64,000 bases of DNA from Bradyrhizobium sp. JYMT SZCCT0180 (GCF_018130165.1 NZ_JAFCLZ010000013.1:124001-188000), one strand, 5' to 3'; positions 40,263 through 49,880 are shown, counted from the stretch's first letter. Notes: generated by a model not told the origin, from the letters alone. A program made the numbers and translations.

Positions 40263-40418
40263 TCAGTCGCGTTCGAGGATCTTGGCGCCGGGGTAGACCT
40301 GGCGGGCGTAGGCAACGACCAGCGAGCGGTGCTGCGTCTCGAGGAACGGAGTCCGGATCTGACACGACCCGACGATGAGGTGCCACAAGCCGTTGATCTT
40401 CTCGATGATGACGTCCAT
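40263..40418 (-). CDS. Hypothetical 51-aa protein
   Basis: MDVIIEKINGLWHLIVGSCQ, IRTPFLETQHRSLVVAYARQ and VYPGAKILERD. The composition, start context (AAGGG about 11 bases upstream) and lack of rare features favour a real gene. No family recognised; the GLWHLIVGS...TRSLVVAYARQ pattern could be a small alpha/beta unit. The longer frames on the same strand are Ser/Arg-rich shadows. Confidence 0.55.
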   Translation of the reverse strand: MDVIIEKINGLWHLIVGSCQIRTPFLETQHRSLVVAYARQVYPGAKILERD

Positions 40419-40475
40419 GACAGTGTTTCCCTTCCGGCTTGCAAGTTTTGTGGTCGTTACTCCGCCCAGCGCTCA

Positions 40476-40501
40476 GTTCGAACGGCGTAACGCCGTCGAA
40501 C
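40476..40501. repeat. Imperfect inverted repeat
   Basis: GTTCGAACGGCG and CGCCGTCGAAC around TAA; a stable hairpin in a stretch without genes. Confidence 0.5.
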
Positions 40502-40669
40502 GACAACCTCTCGCAGAGGGACGGATCGGGCCATTGCACGGACGTTCATCAGTGCCTTACATTCGTTTGGGACGATGATACTTAGGTTTATGATTGACCA
40601 CTTGCGCGCCTCGTCGCTGCTTCATCGGCGGTCCGCATGGTCTTGCGCTTTCCCGCGACAAATTGACCC

Positions 40670-41347
40670 GACGGCTGCGCCCGGCGTAGCCTTGGCGAAG
40701 CCGGGGCAAAGCACTTCCGATTTAGCGAAATAATGTCAAGTAGAAAATTTCCGTAAATCAAAAATATTTCTGTTGTCGTCCGGCCCAAATCAGTGCGCAT
40801 CTAACGCCATCCCGTCCCACTCAGAGGGGCGTTGGCCATCGTCACAACGAGGGGCGGGTCGCGGTGGACGCAACAGTTGCGATTGACGGTCGCGGCTGAG
40901 GCGTACGGCGAAAGCGTGTGGTCCTGGCGCCCGTAACGGCGTCAAGTCTTTCGGGAGCTAACGCTTCCGAGGGGCGACGGTGGCAATAGAGGCCGTCTCA
41001 CCGGGGAGAGCGCGCTATAAGTCGTAAAGCCATTGCGCAGGGAATGTCGGATGCTCTCCGCTGCCCTGTATGCTCGTGTGCAGCTTTGTTTGCACTATTC
41101 GCACACGAGACCGCGGGTGCAGCGCGCATCCGGCATTCCCTGCGCCCTCTGAATTGAAGGGCGAAACGATTTGCAAAACTTCGGGCGCAATGCGTCGCGA
41201 GAATGCGGCGGCATTTTCAGGTGTCGTCACCCGCCCGAGTGCGCAATTGCGCACGGGGGGCGGGTGACCCAGTATCCCAGAGACAGCAGTGATTGAGTCG
41301 ATAGGCCGCGGCGTACTGGGTCCCCCGCTTTCGCGGAGGACGACAGC
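40670..41347. repeat. Long hairpin-rich non-coding repeat block
   Basis: The gap 40419-41515 has no supported gene. It carries an ordered set of palindromes: GCGCAGGGAATGTCGGATGC (41035-41054) with its near-perfect complement at 41126-41145 (one mismatch); inside them GTGTGC...GCACAC; then GTCACCCGCC/GGCGGGTGAC (41226-41235, 41259-41268) enclosing the perfect palindrome GTGCGCAATTGCGCAC; then CCGCGGCGTACTGGGTC...TTCGCGGAGGACGACAGC at 41306-41347, which recurs inverted at 60736. I recognise the order of blocks from Bradyrhizobium intergenic regions. It is not an IS: no transposase frame is present. Confidence 0.65.
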
Positions 41348-41515
41348 GATGGGTGGGCAGCGCCATCGCATAGCCGGAACCGACACGCCTCACGGCGGTT
41401 ATCTCCCGCCGCCCGGCCGCGTCAATTTCGCCCTATTTTCAAGGCGAAGTGTTCACCCAAACCCCGCATCATCAGCTAAAATAGCCTTCCGCGCCGCCGA
41501 TCCATGAGGACCGCC

Positions 41516-43783
41516 ATGAGCTTCCGCCGCGATTTCATCACCAAACCGATCTTCTCCTGGGCCCGCGGCGTGTTGCCGTCGATGTCCGACACCGAGCGCG
41601 AGGCGCTGGAGGCGGGCGACGTCTGGTGGGACGCCGATCTCTTCACCGGCAATCCCGACTGGTCGAAATTGCTTGGCTACGCGCCGGCGACGCTGACGGC
41701 GGAAGAAGAAGCCTTCCTGCATGGCCCGGTCGATGAACTCTGCGCGATGCTCGACGACTGGAAGATCAATTGGGAGTGGCGCGACCTGCCGCCGGAGGCG
41801 TGGGCCTTCATCAAGCGCCACAAATTCTTCGGCATGATCATTCCCAAAGAGTATGGCGGCCTCGGCTTCTCGCCTTACGCGCATTCCGAGGTGGTGCGAA
41901 AACTGTCGTCGCGTTCGCTCACCGCCGCCGTCACGGTGATGGTGCCGAACTCGCTCGGGCCCGGCGAACTCCTGATGCGCTTCGGCACCAAGGAACAGCA
42001 GCAGCAATGGCTGCCGCGGCTGGCCGACGGCCGCGACATTCCCTGCTTCGGGCTGACCAGTCCGGAAGCAGGCTCCGACGCCGCCTCGATGATCGACACC
42101 GGCATCATCTGCAAGGGTACATTTGAAGGCCGCGAAGTCTTGGGGCTGCGCCTCAACTGGCACAAGCGCTACATCACGCTCGGCCCGGTCGCGACGTTGC
42201 TCGGCCTCGCCTTCAAGGCCTACGACCCCGATCATCTGGTGGGCTCGCAGGAAGAGCTCGGCATCACCGTGGCGCTGATCCCGACGCATCTTCCGGGCGT
42301 CGAAATCGGCAAGCGCCATCTGCCGGCGATGCAGGTGTTCCAGAACGGCCCGAACTGGGGCCACGATGTCTTTATCCCGATGGATTACATCATCGGTGGC
42401 CAGGAGCGCCTCGGTCAGGGCTGGAAGATGCTGATGACGGCGCTCGCCGCCGGCCGCGGCATCTCGCTGCCGTCATTGTCGGCCGCCGGTGCGGCCTATG
42501 CCGCGCGCACCTCTGGCGCCTATGCCCGCATCCGCGAACAGTTCGGCATCTCGATCTCGAAATTCGAAGGCATCGAGGAGCCGCTGGCGCGCATTGCCGG
42601 CACGGCCTATTTGCTCGACGCCGCGCGGCGGCTGACCTGTGCGGCACTCAACCAGGGCCATCATCCCGCGGTCATTTCCGGCATCATGAAGCTGCACGCC
42701 ACCGAGCGGATGCGGATCGCGATCGACGACGCCATGGACATCCATGGCGGCAAGGCGGTCATCGACGGCCCGCAGAATTATTTGGGCCATCTCTACCGTT
42801 CGGTGCCGGTCGGCATCACCGTCGAAGGCGCCAACATTCTGACCCGCAATCTGATCGTGTTCGGGCAGGGCGCGATCCGCGCCCATCCCTATCTGCTCGA
42901 CGAGATGAACGCACTTGGCGAGCAAGACCGCATCAAGGGGCTGCATGCCTTCGACAAGGCGTTCTGGAGCCATGTCGGCCACAGCTTCAAGACCATGTTC
43001 CGTGCCTGGGGCCGTAGCTGGAGCTTCGGCATGTTCGCGCCGGCGCCGGATGCGGGGGATGCGACCAAATTCTATCGCCAGCTCTCGCGCTATTCCTCGG
43101 CGTTCGCGCTCTGCGCCGACATGGCACTGCTGACCCTGGGCGGTGCGCTCAAGCGCAAGGAAATGCTCTCGGCCCGGTTCGGCGATATCCTCTCCGAACT
43201 CTATCTGCTTTCGGCCGCGCTGAAGCGCTGGCAGGACGAAGGCCGCCAGCAAGCCGATTTCGCCGCACTGGAATGGTGCATGGCGAGCGGCTTCAAAACC
43301 ATCGAGAACCGCTTTGCCGAAATCCTCGGCAATCTGCCCAATCGCTTCGTCGCAATCATCCTGAAATTCCTGATCCAGCCGTTCGGGGCGCGGGTGGTCG
43401 GTCCGTCCGACCGGGTCGTCCATCTCTGCGCGCAGCTGGTGCTGTCGCCGTCGGCGGCGCGTGACCGGCTGACGGCGGATTTGTCACACGTCGATGACGA
43501 TCGCGGCGTCGCCCGGCTGGAAAAGGCGTTCCTGCTGGTGACCGCCGCAGAGGGCCCCGCGAAGCAACTGCACGCCGCGCGATTGCATGACTGGAAAGAG
43601 GCGGTGCAGAAGGGCGTCATCACCCAGTCCGAGGGCGAAAGGCTCGCCGCGGCGCATGAAGCTGTCGCAAAAGTGATCGAGGTCGACGATTTTGCGCCGG
43701 AGGCGCTGTCGCCGATTTACAGGAAAGCCGCCGACGTGCATCAATTCTTCCAGGAATTGGGTGAGCAAAGGGCGGCGAGCTGA
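41516..43783 (+). CDS. fadE: Acyl-CoA dehydrogenase, FadE type
   Basis: A 755-residue flavoenzyme for the first step of beta-oxidation (acyl-CoA to trans-2-enoyl-CoA). FFGMIIPKEYGGLGFSPYAH, CFGLTSPEAGSDAASMIDTG and LNQGHHPAVISGIMKLHATE with MDIHGGKAVIDGPQNYLGHL are acyl-CoA dehydrogenase blocks. The ~280-residue C-terminal part is the extension of FadE (DUF1974), which makes it much longer than ordinary 380-residue acyl-CoA dehydrogenases. GAGGA before ATG 41516 sets the start. Its stop overlaps the thiolase start (TGATG). Confidence 0.93.
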   Translation: MSFRRDFITKPIFSWARGVLPSMSDTEREALEAGDVWWDADLFTGNPDWSKLLGYAPATLTAEEEAFLHGPVDELCAMLDDWKINWEWRDLPPEAWAFIKRHKFFGMIIPKEYGGLGFSPYAHSEVVRKLSSRSLTAAVTVMVPNSLGPGELLMRFGTKEQQQQWLPRLADGRDIPCFGLTSPEAGSDAASMIDTGIICKGTFEGREVLGLRLNWHKRYITLGPVATLLGLAFKAYDPDHLVGSQEELGITVALIPTHLPGVEIGKRHLPAMQVFQNGPNWGHDVFIPMDYIIGGQERLGQGWKMLMTALAAGRGISLPSLSAAGAAYAARTSGAYARIREQFGISISKFEGIEEPLARIAGTAYLLDAARRLTCAALNQGHHPAVISGIMKLHATERMRIAIDDAMDIHGGKAVIDGPQNYLGHLYRSVPVGITVEGANILTRNLIVFGQGAIRAHPYLLDEMNALGEQDRIKGLHAFDKAFWSHVGHSFKTMFRAWGRSWSFGMFAPAPDAGDATKFYRQLSRYSSAFALCADMALLTLGGALKRKEMLSARFGDILSELYLLSAALKRWQDEGRQQADFAALEWCMASGFKTIENRFAEILGNLPNRFVAIILKFLIQPFGARVVGPSDRVVHLCAQLVLSPSAARDRLTADLSHVDDDRGVARLEKAFLLVTAAEGPAKQLHAARLHDWKEAVQKGVITQSEGERLAAAHEAVAKVIEVDDFAPEALSPIYRKAADVHQFFQELGEQRAAS

Positions 43784-45066
43784 TGGCGCGACCGGTTTTT
43801 ATTGTCGACGGCAGCCGGACGCCGTTCCTGAAAACGCGTTCCGGTCCCGGACCCTTCACCCCGGTCGATCTCGCCGTGCAATGCGGCCGGCCGCTATTGG
43901 CCCAGCAGCCCTTTGCGCCCACCGCCTTCGATCAGGTGATCTTGGGCTGCGTCAACGTCATTGCCGACGAGATGAACCCGGCGCGGGTCGCAGCGCTGCG
44001 GCTCGGCATGGGCGAAAAAATGGTCGCCTTCACCGTGCAGATCAATTGCGGCTCTGGCATGCAGTCGATCGACACGGGCTACCGCTACATCCGCGAAGGC
44101 GTCTCCGACCTGATCCTGGCCGGCGGCGCCGAGGCGCTGAGCCACGCGCCGCTGGTGTGGCCGCAGCAGGGCGTGCGCTGGTTCGCCGGCCTTGCCGGTG
44201 CCCGGGGTATCGGCGCCAAGATCATGGCCGCGCTCAAGGTGCGGCCGTCTTATTTCAAGCCGATCATCGGCCTCGAACGCGGGCTGACGGATCCCATCAC
44301 CGACCTCAACATGGGCCAGACCGCCGAGGTGGTCGGGCATCTCTTCGGCATCACCCGCGCGCAGTCCGATGCCTATGCCGCCGAGAGCCACAAGCGGCTC
44401 GCCAATGCCCAGAGCCAGGGCTGGCTGAAGGGCGAGGTCGAAACCGCTTTTGCCCGCGACGGCAAATTCTATGACCATGACGACGGCGTGCGGCCGGATT
44501 CCACGGCCGAGACACTGGCAAAACTGAAGCCGGTGTTCGAACGGCCCTGGGGCAAGGTCACCGCCGGCAATTCCTCGCAGATCACCGACGGTGCGTCCTG
44601 GGTGATCCTCGCTTCCGAGAAAGCCGTTGCCAGGCATGGCCTGACGCCGAAGGCCGTCATCCTCGACAGCCAATGGTCGGCGCTCGATCCCTCGATCATG
44701 GGCCTCGGGCCGGTGCTGTCGGCAACTGAACTGTTGAAGCGCAACGAGTTGACGCTCGGCGATATCGAGACCTGGGAATTGAACGAAGCCTTTGCGACGC
44801 AGGTGCTGGGCTGTCTCGCAGCCTGGAACGACGAAGAGTTCTGCAAGGAGATTCTGGGCCTCGACGGTGCGGCCGGCGCCATCGACCAGACCAAAATGAA
44901 TGTCGATGGCGGCGCGATCAGCCTCGGCCATCCCGTCGGCTGCAGTGGCAACCGCATCGTGCTGCATCTCGTCAACGCCATGAAGCGGCTCGGCACGCGG
45001 CGCGGCATCGCCACCGAATGTATCGGCGGCGGGCAGGGCGGCGCGATGCTGATAGAGACGGTGTGA
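43783..45066 (+). CDS. Acetyl-CoA C-acyltransferase (thiolase)
   Basis: A 427-residue thiolase for the last step of beta-oxidation. The acylated Cys is in QINCGSGMQSID, the NEAFA motif is WELNEAFATQVLG, the His is in ISLGHPVGCSGNR, and the second catalytic Cys is in ATECIGGGQGGAML. The length and block order match the FadI/FadA degradative group rather than the biosynthetic PhaA. It is translationally coupled to both neighbours and is the expected beta-subunit partner of the FadJ-like protein. Confidence 0.93.
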   Translation: MARPVFIVDGSRTPFLKTRSGPGPFTPVDLAVQCGRPLLAQQPFAPTAFDQVILGCVNVIADEMNPARVAALRLGMGEKMVAFTVQINCGSGMQSIDTGYRYIREGVSDLILAGGAEALSHAPLVWPQQGVRWFAGLAGARGIGAKIMAALKVRPSYFKPIIGLERGLTDPITDLNMGQTAEVVGHLFGITRAQSDAYAAESHKRLANAQSQGWLKGEVETAFARDGKFYDHDDGVRPDSTAETLAKLKPVFERPWGKVTAGNSSQITDGASWVILASEKAVARHGLTPKAVILDSQWSALDPSIMGLGPVLSATELLKRNELTLGDIETWELNEAFATQVLGCLAAWNDEEFCKEILGLDGAAGAIDQTKMNVDGGAISLGHPVGCSGNRIVLHLVNAMKRLGTRRGIATECIGGGQGGAMLIETV

Positions 45067-45068
45067 TC

Positions 45069-47165
45069 ATGGAATCAAGGATCATGGACGTTCTCGGCGA
45101 TCGCGTGCTCGAACTCGGGCCGAAGCCCGACGCAAGCGGGCCGTACAGGAATTTCAAACTGACCCGCGATTCCGACGGGATCGCCTGGCTGCTGTTCGAC
45201 CGCGAAGGCGCCAGCGCCAATACGCTGTCGGCGGATCTGATCGAAGAACTCAACAAGGTGATTGCTGAGCTGGAAAGCGCGCGGCCCGGCGGCCTCGTGA
45301 TCCGTTCCGCGAAGGAATCCGGCTTCATCGCCGGCGCCGATGTCAACGCGTTTCGCGGCGCGAGCGATGTGCTTGAAGTCGAGACCGAAATCGGCCGCGC
45401 GCATAAGGTGATCGACCGGCTCGAAGCGCTGCGGATCCCCACGGTCGCCGTGATCCACGGCTTCTGTCTCGGTGGTGGCTTGGAGGTTGCGCTGGCCTGC
45501 CAGATGCGGATCGCGATCGATGATGCGCGCTTTGGCTTTCCCGAGGTGATGCTCGGTCTGCATCCCGGTCTCGGCGGCACCGTGCGTTTCACGCAGCTGG
45601 TCAATCCGATGCAGTCGATGCCGTTGATGCTGACCGGCAAGACCATCGATGCCCGCAAGGCCAAATCGCTGGGTCTGGTCGACGCGGTGACGCAGGAGCG
45701 GCACGTTCGCAGCGCGGTGAAGGATGCCGTGTTCGGACGGCTGAAGCGCGCTGCACCCGGCCTGCTCACCTCGGTCCTGAACTGGGAGCCGGCGCGCAAA
45801 CTCCTCGCCTCGCGGATGCGCAGCGAGGCGGCCAAGGCGGCGCCGCAGGAACATTACCCCGCGCCCTATGCGCTGATCGATCTCTGGGAAAGCTACGGCG
45901 GTGACAGGTACGGCATGCTGCGCGCCGAACAAGCCTCGTTCGCCAAATTGATGGTGACGCCGACGGCGCAGAACCTGATCCGGGTATTCTTCCTGCGCGA
46001 GCAGATGAAGAAGCTCGCCGGCAGCGGCAACAAGATCAACCACGTTCACGTCATCGGCGCCGGCGCGATGGGCGGCGATATCGCGGCCTGGTGTGCAGGT
46101 CAGGACATGCGGGTGACTCTGGCCGACATGAAGCCCGAGCCGATCGCCGGCGCGATCAAGCGCGCGTCTGACTTGTTCGGCAAGATCCTGCGCAAGCGCA
46201 CTAGCGTGCGCGATGCGCTGGATCGATTGATACCCGACATGGGCGGCGAGGGTGTCCGCAGCGCCGATCTTATCATCGAGGCGGTGCCGGAAAAGCTTGC
46301 TCTGAAGCAGAAGGTCTATGCCGGGCTTGAGCCCATCATGAAGCCCGGCGCGATACTCGCCACCAACACGTCGAGCATTCCGCTGCAGGATTTGCGCACC
46401 AGTCTGCAAAAGCCGGAGCGGCTGCTCGGCCTGCATTTCTTCAACCCGGTGTCGCGGCTGCAGCTCGTCGAAGTGGTCAGTCACGACGGCACCGACGCGC
46501 AACTCCTGAAGGAGGCGCTGGCGTTCGTCGGCGCCATCGACCGTCTGCCGCTGCCGGTCAAGTCTTCGCCGGGCTTCCTCGTCAACCGTGCGCTGACGCC
46601 CTACATGCTGGAAGCCATGGTGATGCTCGACGAGAAGATCGACAAATCGGTCATCGACGCCGCGGCGAAAAAATTCGGCATGCCGATGGGTCCGATCGAG
46701 CTCGCCGACCAGGTCGGCCTCGATATCTGCCTCGATGTCGGCGACATGCTGCGTTCGAAATTCGGTGACGCTCTGCCGCCGACGCCGGCATGGCTGCGCG
46801 AAAAAGTCGCCAAGGGCGAGCTCGGCCGCAAGTCCGGCAAGGGATTTTATGTCTGGAAGGACGGCAAGGCGGACACTTCTTCGTCCGCGCCATCCACGAC
46901 GGAGCCATCGGCCGAAATGATCGATCGCCTGATGCTGCCGATGTCGAATGTCTGCGTCGCGTGCCTGCACGAAGGCATCGTCGACAATGCCGATGTGGTC
47001 GACGGCGCCGTCATCTTCGGCACCGGTTATGCGCCGTTCCGCGGCGGCCCGCTGAATTATGCCCGCACCCGCGGCGTGGACAACGTTGTCTCGACCTTGC
47101 GCGCGCTTACGGAAAAATTCGGCGGCCGATTCACGCCCGATGCGGGCTGGGAGAATTTCAAGTGA
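45069..47165 (+). CDS. fadJ: Bifunctional enoyl-CoA hydratase / 3-hydroxyacyl-CoA dehydrogenase
   Basis: A 698-residue alpha subunit. The N-terminal crotonase domain has IAGADVNAFRG and HGFCLGGGLEVALACQMRIA plus FPEVMLGLHPGLGGT with both catalytic Glu regions. The 3-hydroxyacyl-CoA dehydrogenase part has the Rossmann motif HVIGAGAMGGDIAAWCAG, IEAVPEKLALKQKVY, the catalytic His in GLHFFNPVSRLQLVEVV and SPGFLVNRALTPYM. It hydrates enoyl-CoA and oxidises the 3-hydroxy product with NAD. ATG 45069 lies two bases after the thiolase stop; ATG 45084 is possible too. Stop and next start overlap. Confidence 0.93.
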   Translation: MESRIMDVLGDRVLELGPKPDASGPYRNFKLTRDSDGIAWLLFDREGASANTLSADLIEELNKVIAELESARPGGLVIRSAKESGFIAGADVNAFRGASDVLEVETEIGRAHKVIDRLEALRIPTVAVIHGFCLGGGLEVALACQMRIAIDDARFGFPEVMLGLHPGLGGTVRFTQLVNPMQSMPLMLTGKTIDARKAKSLGLVDAVTQERHVRSAVKDAVFGRLKRAAPGLLTSVLNWEPARKLLASRMRSEAAKAAPQEHYPAPYALIDLWESYGGDRYGMLRAEQASFAKLMVTPTAQNLIRVFFLREQMKKLAGSGNKINHVHVIGAGAMGGDIAAWCAGQDMRVTLADMKPEPIAGAIKRASDLFGKILRKRTSVRDALDRLIPDMGGEGVRSADLIIEAVPEKLALKQKVYAGLEPIMKPGAILATNTSSIPLQDLRTSLQKPERLLGLHFFNPVSRLQLVEVVSHDGTDAQLLKEALAFVGAIDRLPLPVKSSPGFLVNRALTPYMLEAMVMLDEKIDKSVIDAAAKKFGMPMGPIELADQVGLDICLDVGDMLRSKFGDALPPTPAWLREKVAKGELGRKSGKGFYVWKDGKADTSSSAPSTTEPSAEMIDRLMLPMSNVCVACLHEGIVDNADVVDGAVIFGTGYAPFRGGPLNYARTRGVDNVVSTLRALTEKFGGRFTPDAGWENFK

Positions 47166-47593
47166 CCGAGACGCATGCCCCGCTGAATACGGAAACCGAG
47201 CCGCGCGGCGATCTCTGCACCCGCACGCTGGCGATGCCCGCTGACACCAACGCCAATGGCGACATCTTTGGCGGCTGGCTGCTCAGCCAGATGGATATCG
47301 GCGGCGGCGTGTTCGCCTCAAAAATTGCGAAGTCGCGGACCGTCACCGTCGCGATCGATGCGATGAATTTTCGGAAAGCCGTCTATGTCGGCGATCTCGT
47401 CTCGGTGCACGCCAATCTGGTCCGGATCGGCCGGACCTCGATCACCGTTCATCTCGAGGCCTGGGTGCTGCGCCGCAAGGATATGCCCCAGGAGTCGATC
47501 CTGGTCACCGACGGCAATTTTACCTACGTCTCGATCGACGAGCAGGGCCACCCTCAGGCCATCGAGCGTGAGGGGGCTCCAATCTCGACTTGA
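47162..47593 (+). CDS. Acyl-CoA thioesterase, YciA-like hotdog
   Basis: A 143-residue protein with GTG start overlapping the fadJ stop (GTGA). The hotdog motif is ADTNANGDIFGGWLLSQMDI, followed by TVAIDAMNFRKAVYVGDLVS. The Asp in NANGDIFGG and the family length fit YciA-type acyl-CoA hydrolases, which free CoA from acyl-CoA. In this operon it could relieve CoA trapping during fatty-acid breakdown. It probably works as a hexamer in the cytoplasm. Confidence 0.92.
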   Translation: MTETHAPLNTETEPRGDLCTRTLAMPADTNANGDIFGGWLLSQMDIGGGVFASKIAKSRTVTVAIDAMNFRKAVYVGDLVSVHANLVRIGRTSITVHLEAWVLRRKDMPQESILVTDGNFTYVSIDEQGHPQAIEREGAPIST

Positions 47594-47605
47594 GCCATAT
47601 GACTC

Positions 47606-48040
47606 TTACGGGCAGGGACGCTCGTAGCCGTCACGACCGATGAACGTGCCACGGCGCGGATCGTAGCTCCGTGCACGCATGCAGCGCGGCGTGTCGTCGT
47701 AATACTGCTGGGGCGGGGGCGGCGCATATTGTGCCTGGACGCCGCAATAACGCGGCGAAACCGCCACCCAGCCGCCGGGCTGCTCCACATAACAGCCGTT
47801 GTTGTAATAGCGGTAGCCGCCCGGGCGGGCCTCGCCCTGGGATGCAATCGCCGCTCCCGTGCCGGCGCCGATGATGGCGCCTGCGGCCGCGCCGCCGCGG
47901 CCACCGAGGGCGCCGCCGACGACACCGCCAAGCACGCCGCCGACGATCGCACCGCCGATCGCGTCCTGCGCCGCGGCCTGCTGGACCGGTGCGCAAATCG
48001 CAAGGGCCAGCAGCGTCGTAACCGCCAATTTCGATACCAT
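47606..48040 (-). CDS. Exported glycine-zipper protein with BA14K-like end
   Basis: A 144-residue protein with a signal peptide (MVSKLAVTTLLALAICAPVQ, cut after AAAQ). A glycine-zipper stretch (GGAIVGGVLGGVVGGALGGR and GAIIGAGTGAAIA) follows, then an aromatic/Pro part and CMRARSYDPRRGTFIGRDGY plus ERPCP. That ending is the SYDPxxGTYxGxDGxxxxCP pattern of rhizobial BA14K-type envelope proteins. GGAG precedes ATG 48040. Glycine zippers insert into or line up on membranes, so an outer-membrane site is likely. Confidence 0.82.
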   Translation of the reverse strand: MVSKLAVTTLLALAICAPVQQAAAQDAIGGAIVGGVLGGVVGGALGGRGGAAAGAIIGAGTGAAIASQGEARPGGYRYYNNGCYVEQPGGWVAVSPRYCGVQAQYAPPPPQQYYDDTPRCMRARSYDPRRGTFIGRDGYERPCP

Positions 48041-48228
48041 GTCCGTTCTCCGGCCTGTTTGTCGCAAATCACTGGATTCGCGGGGAACACTGGCGGCGAC
48101 TTTGTCGCAGGTCAAGCCTGCGGAGGGGCCGTTTTTCCCACGAATCCGTATTGGACCGGCCTTGCCGGGCGCTGATTCGCCAGACAATCCTCGATGACGT
48201 TTCCGTGTAGGCGCGCTTGCCGGGCTGA

Positions 48229-48253
48229 GGAACATTTCGGCAGGCGCTCGGTT
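48229..48253 (+). promoter_or_regulatory. EcfG-like promoter (GGAAC-N16-GGTT)
   Basis: GGAAC at 48229-48233 and GGTT at 48250-48253, 16 bases apart; one base off consensus and 33 bases before the 63-aa gene. Confidence 0.45.
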
Positions 48254-48285
48254 GTTTGCGCGGAATGCCATCGAGGCTGGAAAAT

Positions 48286-48477
48286 ATGTCGGATACCTAC
48301 ATTATCGAAGTCGGTTCGCAGACCGCCGGGATCGTCGTGCGTGGCCCGGGCGGGTACCGCTTCTTCGCGGCCTCTCGTCGTTTCGACCAGCTGGAAGGCC
48401 AGCTGTTCCGCAATGCCCGCGAAGCCGAGCGCGCGGCGAGGCGTCTTGCCACCGGCGATCTGACGCTGGCCGCGTAG
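48286..48477 (+). CDS. Small conserved hypothetical protein
   Basis: A 63-residue soluble protein: MSDTYIIEVGSQTAGIVVRG, PGGYRFFAASRRFDQLEGQL and FRNAREAERAARRLATGD. The YRFFAASRxFxxLEGxxFxxxxxAERAA pattern is one I know from small rhizobial proteins with no known function. GAGG lies before ATG 48286. A possible EcfG-type promoter precedes it, so it may be another stress gene. Confidence 0.75.
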   Translation: MSDTYIIEVGSQTAGIVVRGPGGYRFFAASRRFDQLEGQLFRNAREAERAARRLATGDLTLAA

Positions 48478-48486
48478 AAGCCGCGT

Positions 48487-49629
48487 TCAGCTCTGGCCGA
48501 TCAGCCGCTTGCAGAATGCGGCGCTGTCGCTGATCGCATCGCGGCCCTTCCAGGCCAGGCCGGACAACAATCCATTGCCGCGCGCGCCGCGCAGTTGCAG
48601 GATGTGGCCGACTTCATCGGGAAACCGGCTCACTTCAGTCTCCACATCGGCCACGATCGCGCTCCTGATGTCGCGCAGCCGCGCGCCCCACTCGGAGGCA
48701 GCGAGTTCGCGGATGGCGGCCTGCACCGCTGCTTCTGTCTTGTCGATGTCGGCCAGCATGTCGCGCGCGTCGACGACACGGTTTTTCTTCAGGGCAACGC
48801 GCAAGGCGATGCGTTTGTCGTCGATCTGGTCCAGCACCATCGAGACGGATATCGCATAGGGCGTCGCTGCGACGTCGGTCGCGCGCCGGCTGCGCGCGGG
48901 TTTGGTGGCAAGACGGAGCAACTCGCGGGGCGTCTTGAGACGTCCAGCAACCAGCGCCAGTGCAAACGGCACCGCGCCGGGGTCCTTTTTGCGGAATGCA
49001 TCCAGCAGCGCCGTGATCTTGTCGACCTGCGCGTCGTTGAATTTGGGGATCTTTTCCGGCAAGGCTTTGCCGAACCCTGCGAGCGCCTCGCGTGCGCGAA
49101 GCGCGCCCATGATCTTGACGAGGTCGCTATAGACCGACGGCGAAGCCGTGTAGGCCGCAAGCCTGGTGCGTGCCCGCTCCGCGCCATCGGCCGAAGCGAG
49201 GTTTCCCTCCAGCGATTTTGCGACCTTGGTCTGGAAGATCGATGCGGCCTGCTGCGCGTCGCGCGGCCGGTTGGAAGCGATAAACCCCTTCATCTGGTCT
49301 TCGTAGTCGCGGGCCATGATCGGCAGCAGATCGCGGTTGATCCATTCCCAGATCGGAACGAGTGAACTCCGCGCAATCCGGCCCGTATTGGCATGCTCCG
49401 GCGCACCGGCGACGACCAGCGCCTCCAGCGGCGCGAAGAAATATTTGGACGGCGTTGGAGCTTCGTTAGGTCCGTCCGGGCGCAGTTCGGCCCGCAGCCT
49501 GGCCTGCAGGTCCGCGGTGCCCGGCATGTCGACGCCGCACGCCTCCAGCCGCTCCAGCTCGGTGAGCAGGCAGCTGCGCGTCAGCGGGCTCAACCGCTGG
49601 AGGAATTCCCAGATTCGATCGACCCGCAT
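48487..49629 (-). CDS. Conserved hypothetical 380-aa protein
   Basis: MRVDRIWEFLQRLSPLTRSC, LLTELERLEACGVDMPGTAD and SKYFFAPLEALVVAGAPEHA start it; the rest is helical, with AISVSMVLDQIDDKRIALRV and long charged helices near RDIRSAIVADVETEVSRFPD. It has no signal peptide or membrane helix and no domain that I can name. The gene has normal codon use and is a cytoplasmic protein conserved, as far as I can judge, in Bradyrhizobium only. An upstream in-frame start (49683) lacks a ribosome site. Confidence 0.72.
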   Translation of the reverse strand: MRVDRIWEFLQRLSPLTRSCLLTELERLEACGVDMPGTADLQARLRAELRPDGPNEAPTPSKYFFAPLEALVVAGAPEHANTGRIARSSLVPIWEWINRDLLPIMARDYEDQMKGFIASNRPRDAQQAASIFQTKVAKSLEGNLASADGAERARTRLAAYTASPSVYSDLVKIMGALRAREALAGFGKALPEKIPKFNDAQVDKITALLDAFRKKDPGAVPFALALVAGRLKTPRELLRLATKPARSRRATDVAATPYAISVSMVLDQIDDKRIALRVALKKNRVVDARDMLADIDKTEAAVQAAIRELAASEWGARLRDIRSAIVADVETEVSRFPDEVGHILQLRGARGNGLLSGLAWKGRDAISDSAAFCKRLIGQS

Positions 49630-49880
49630 CGCAGCGATTTTCCGATATCTGGCCCGTTTTCCGGGCCAGCGACGGCAATGCAATCACGAAACCGTTAAGA
49701 ACGGCAAAATCGCACCGGTAAAATACGGCTGGCCCAATGCCAATGGGCTTATCATGCCTCTCGCGCACCGCCTTTTTAACCGACGGTTAACCATGATGTC
49801 AGGCGCATCCGGTTTCGGCCGCGTTGACCGGAACGACAAACCACCGCACGATAAGAAACTTTTCCCTTGAGGTGCCACCC

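Noticed and set aside
40588..40800. 70-codon minus-strand ORF
   Set aside because: No ribosome site, mixed composition, and lies in a hairpin-rich repeat region.
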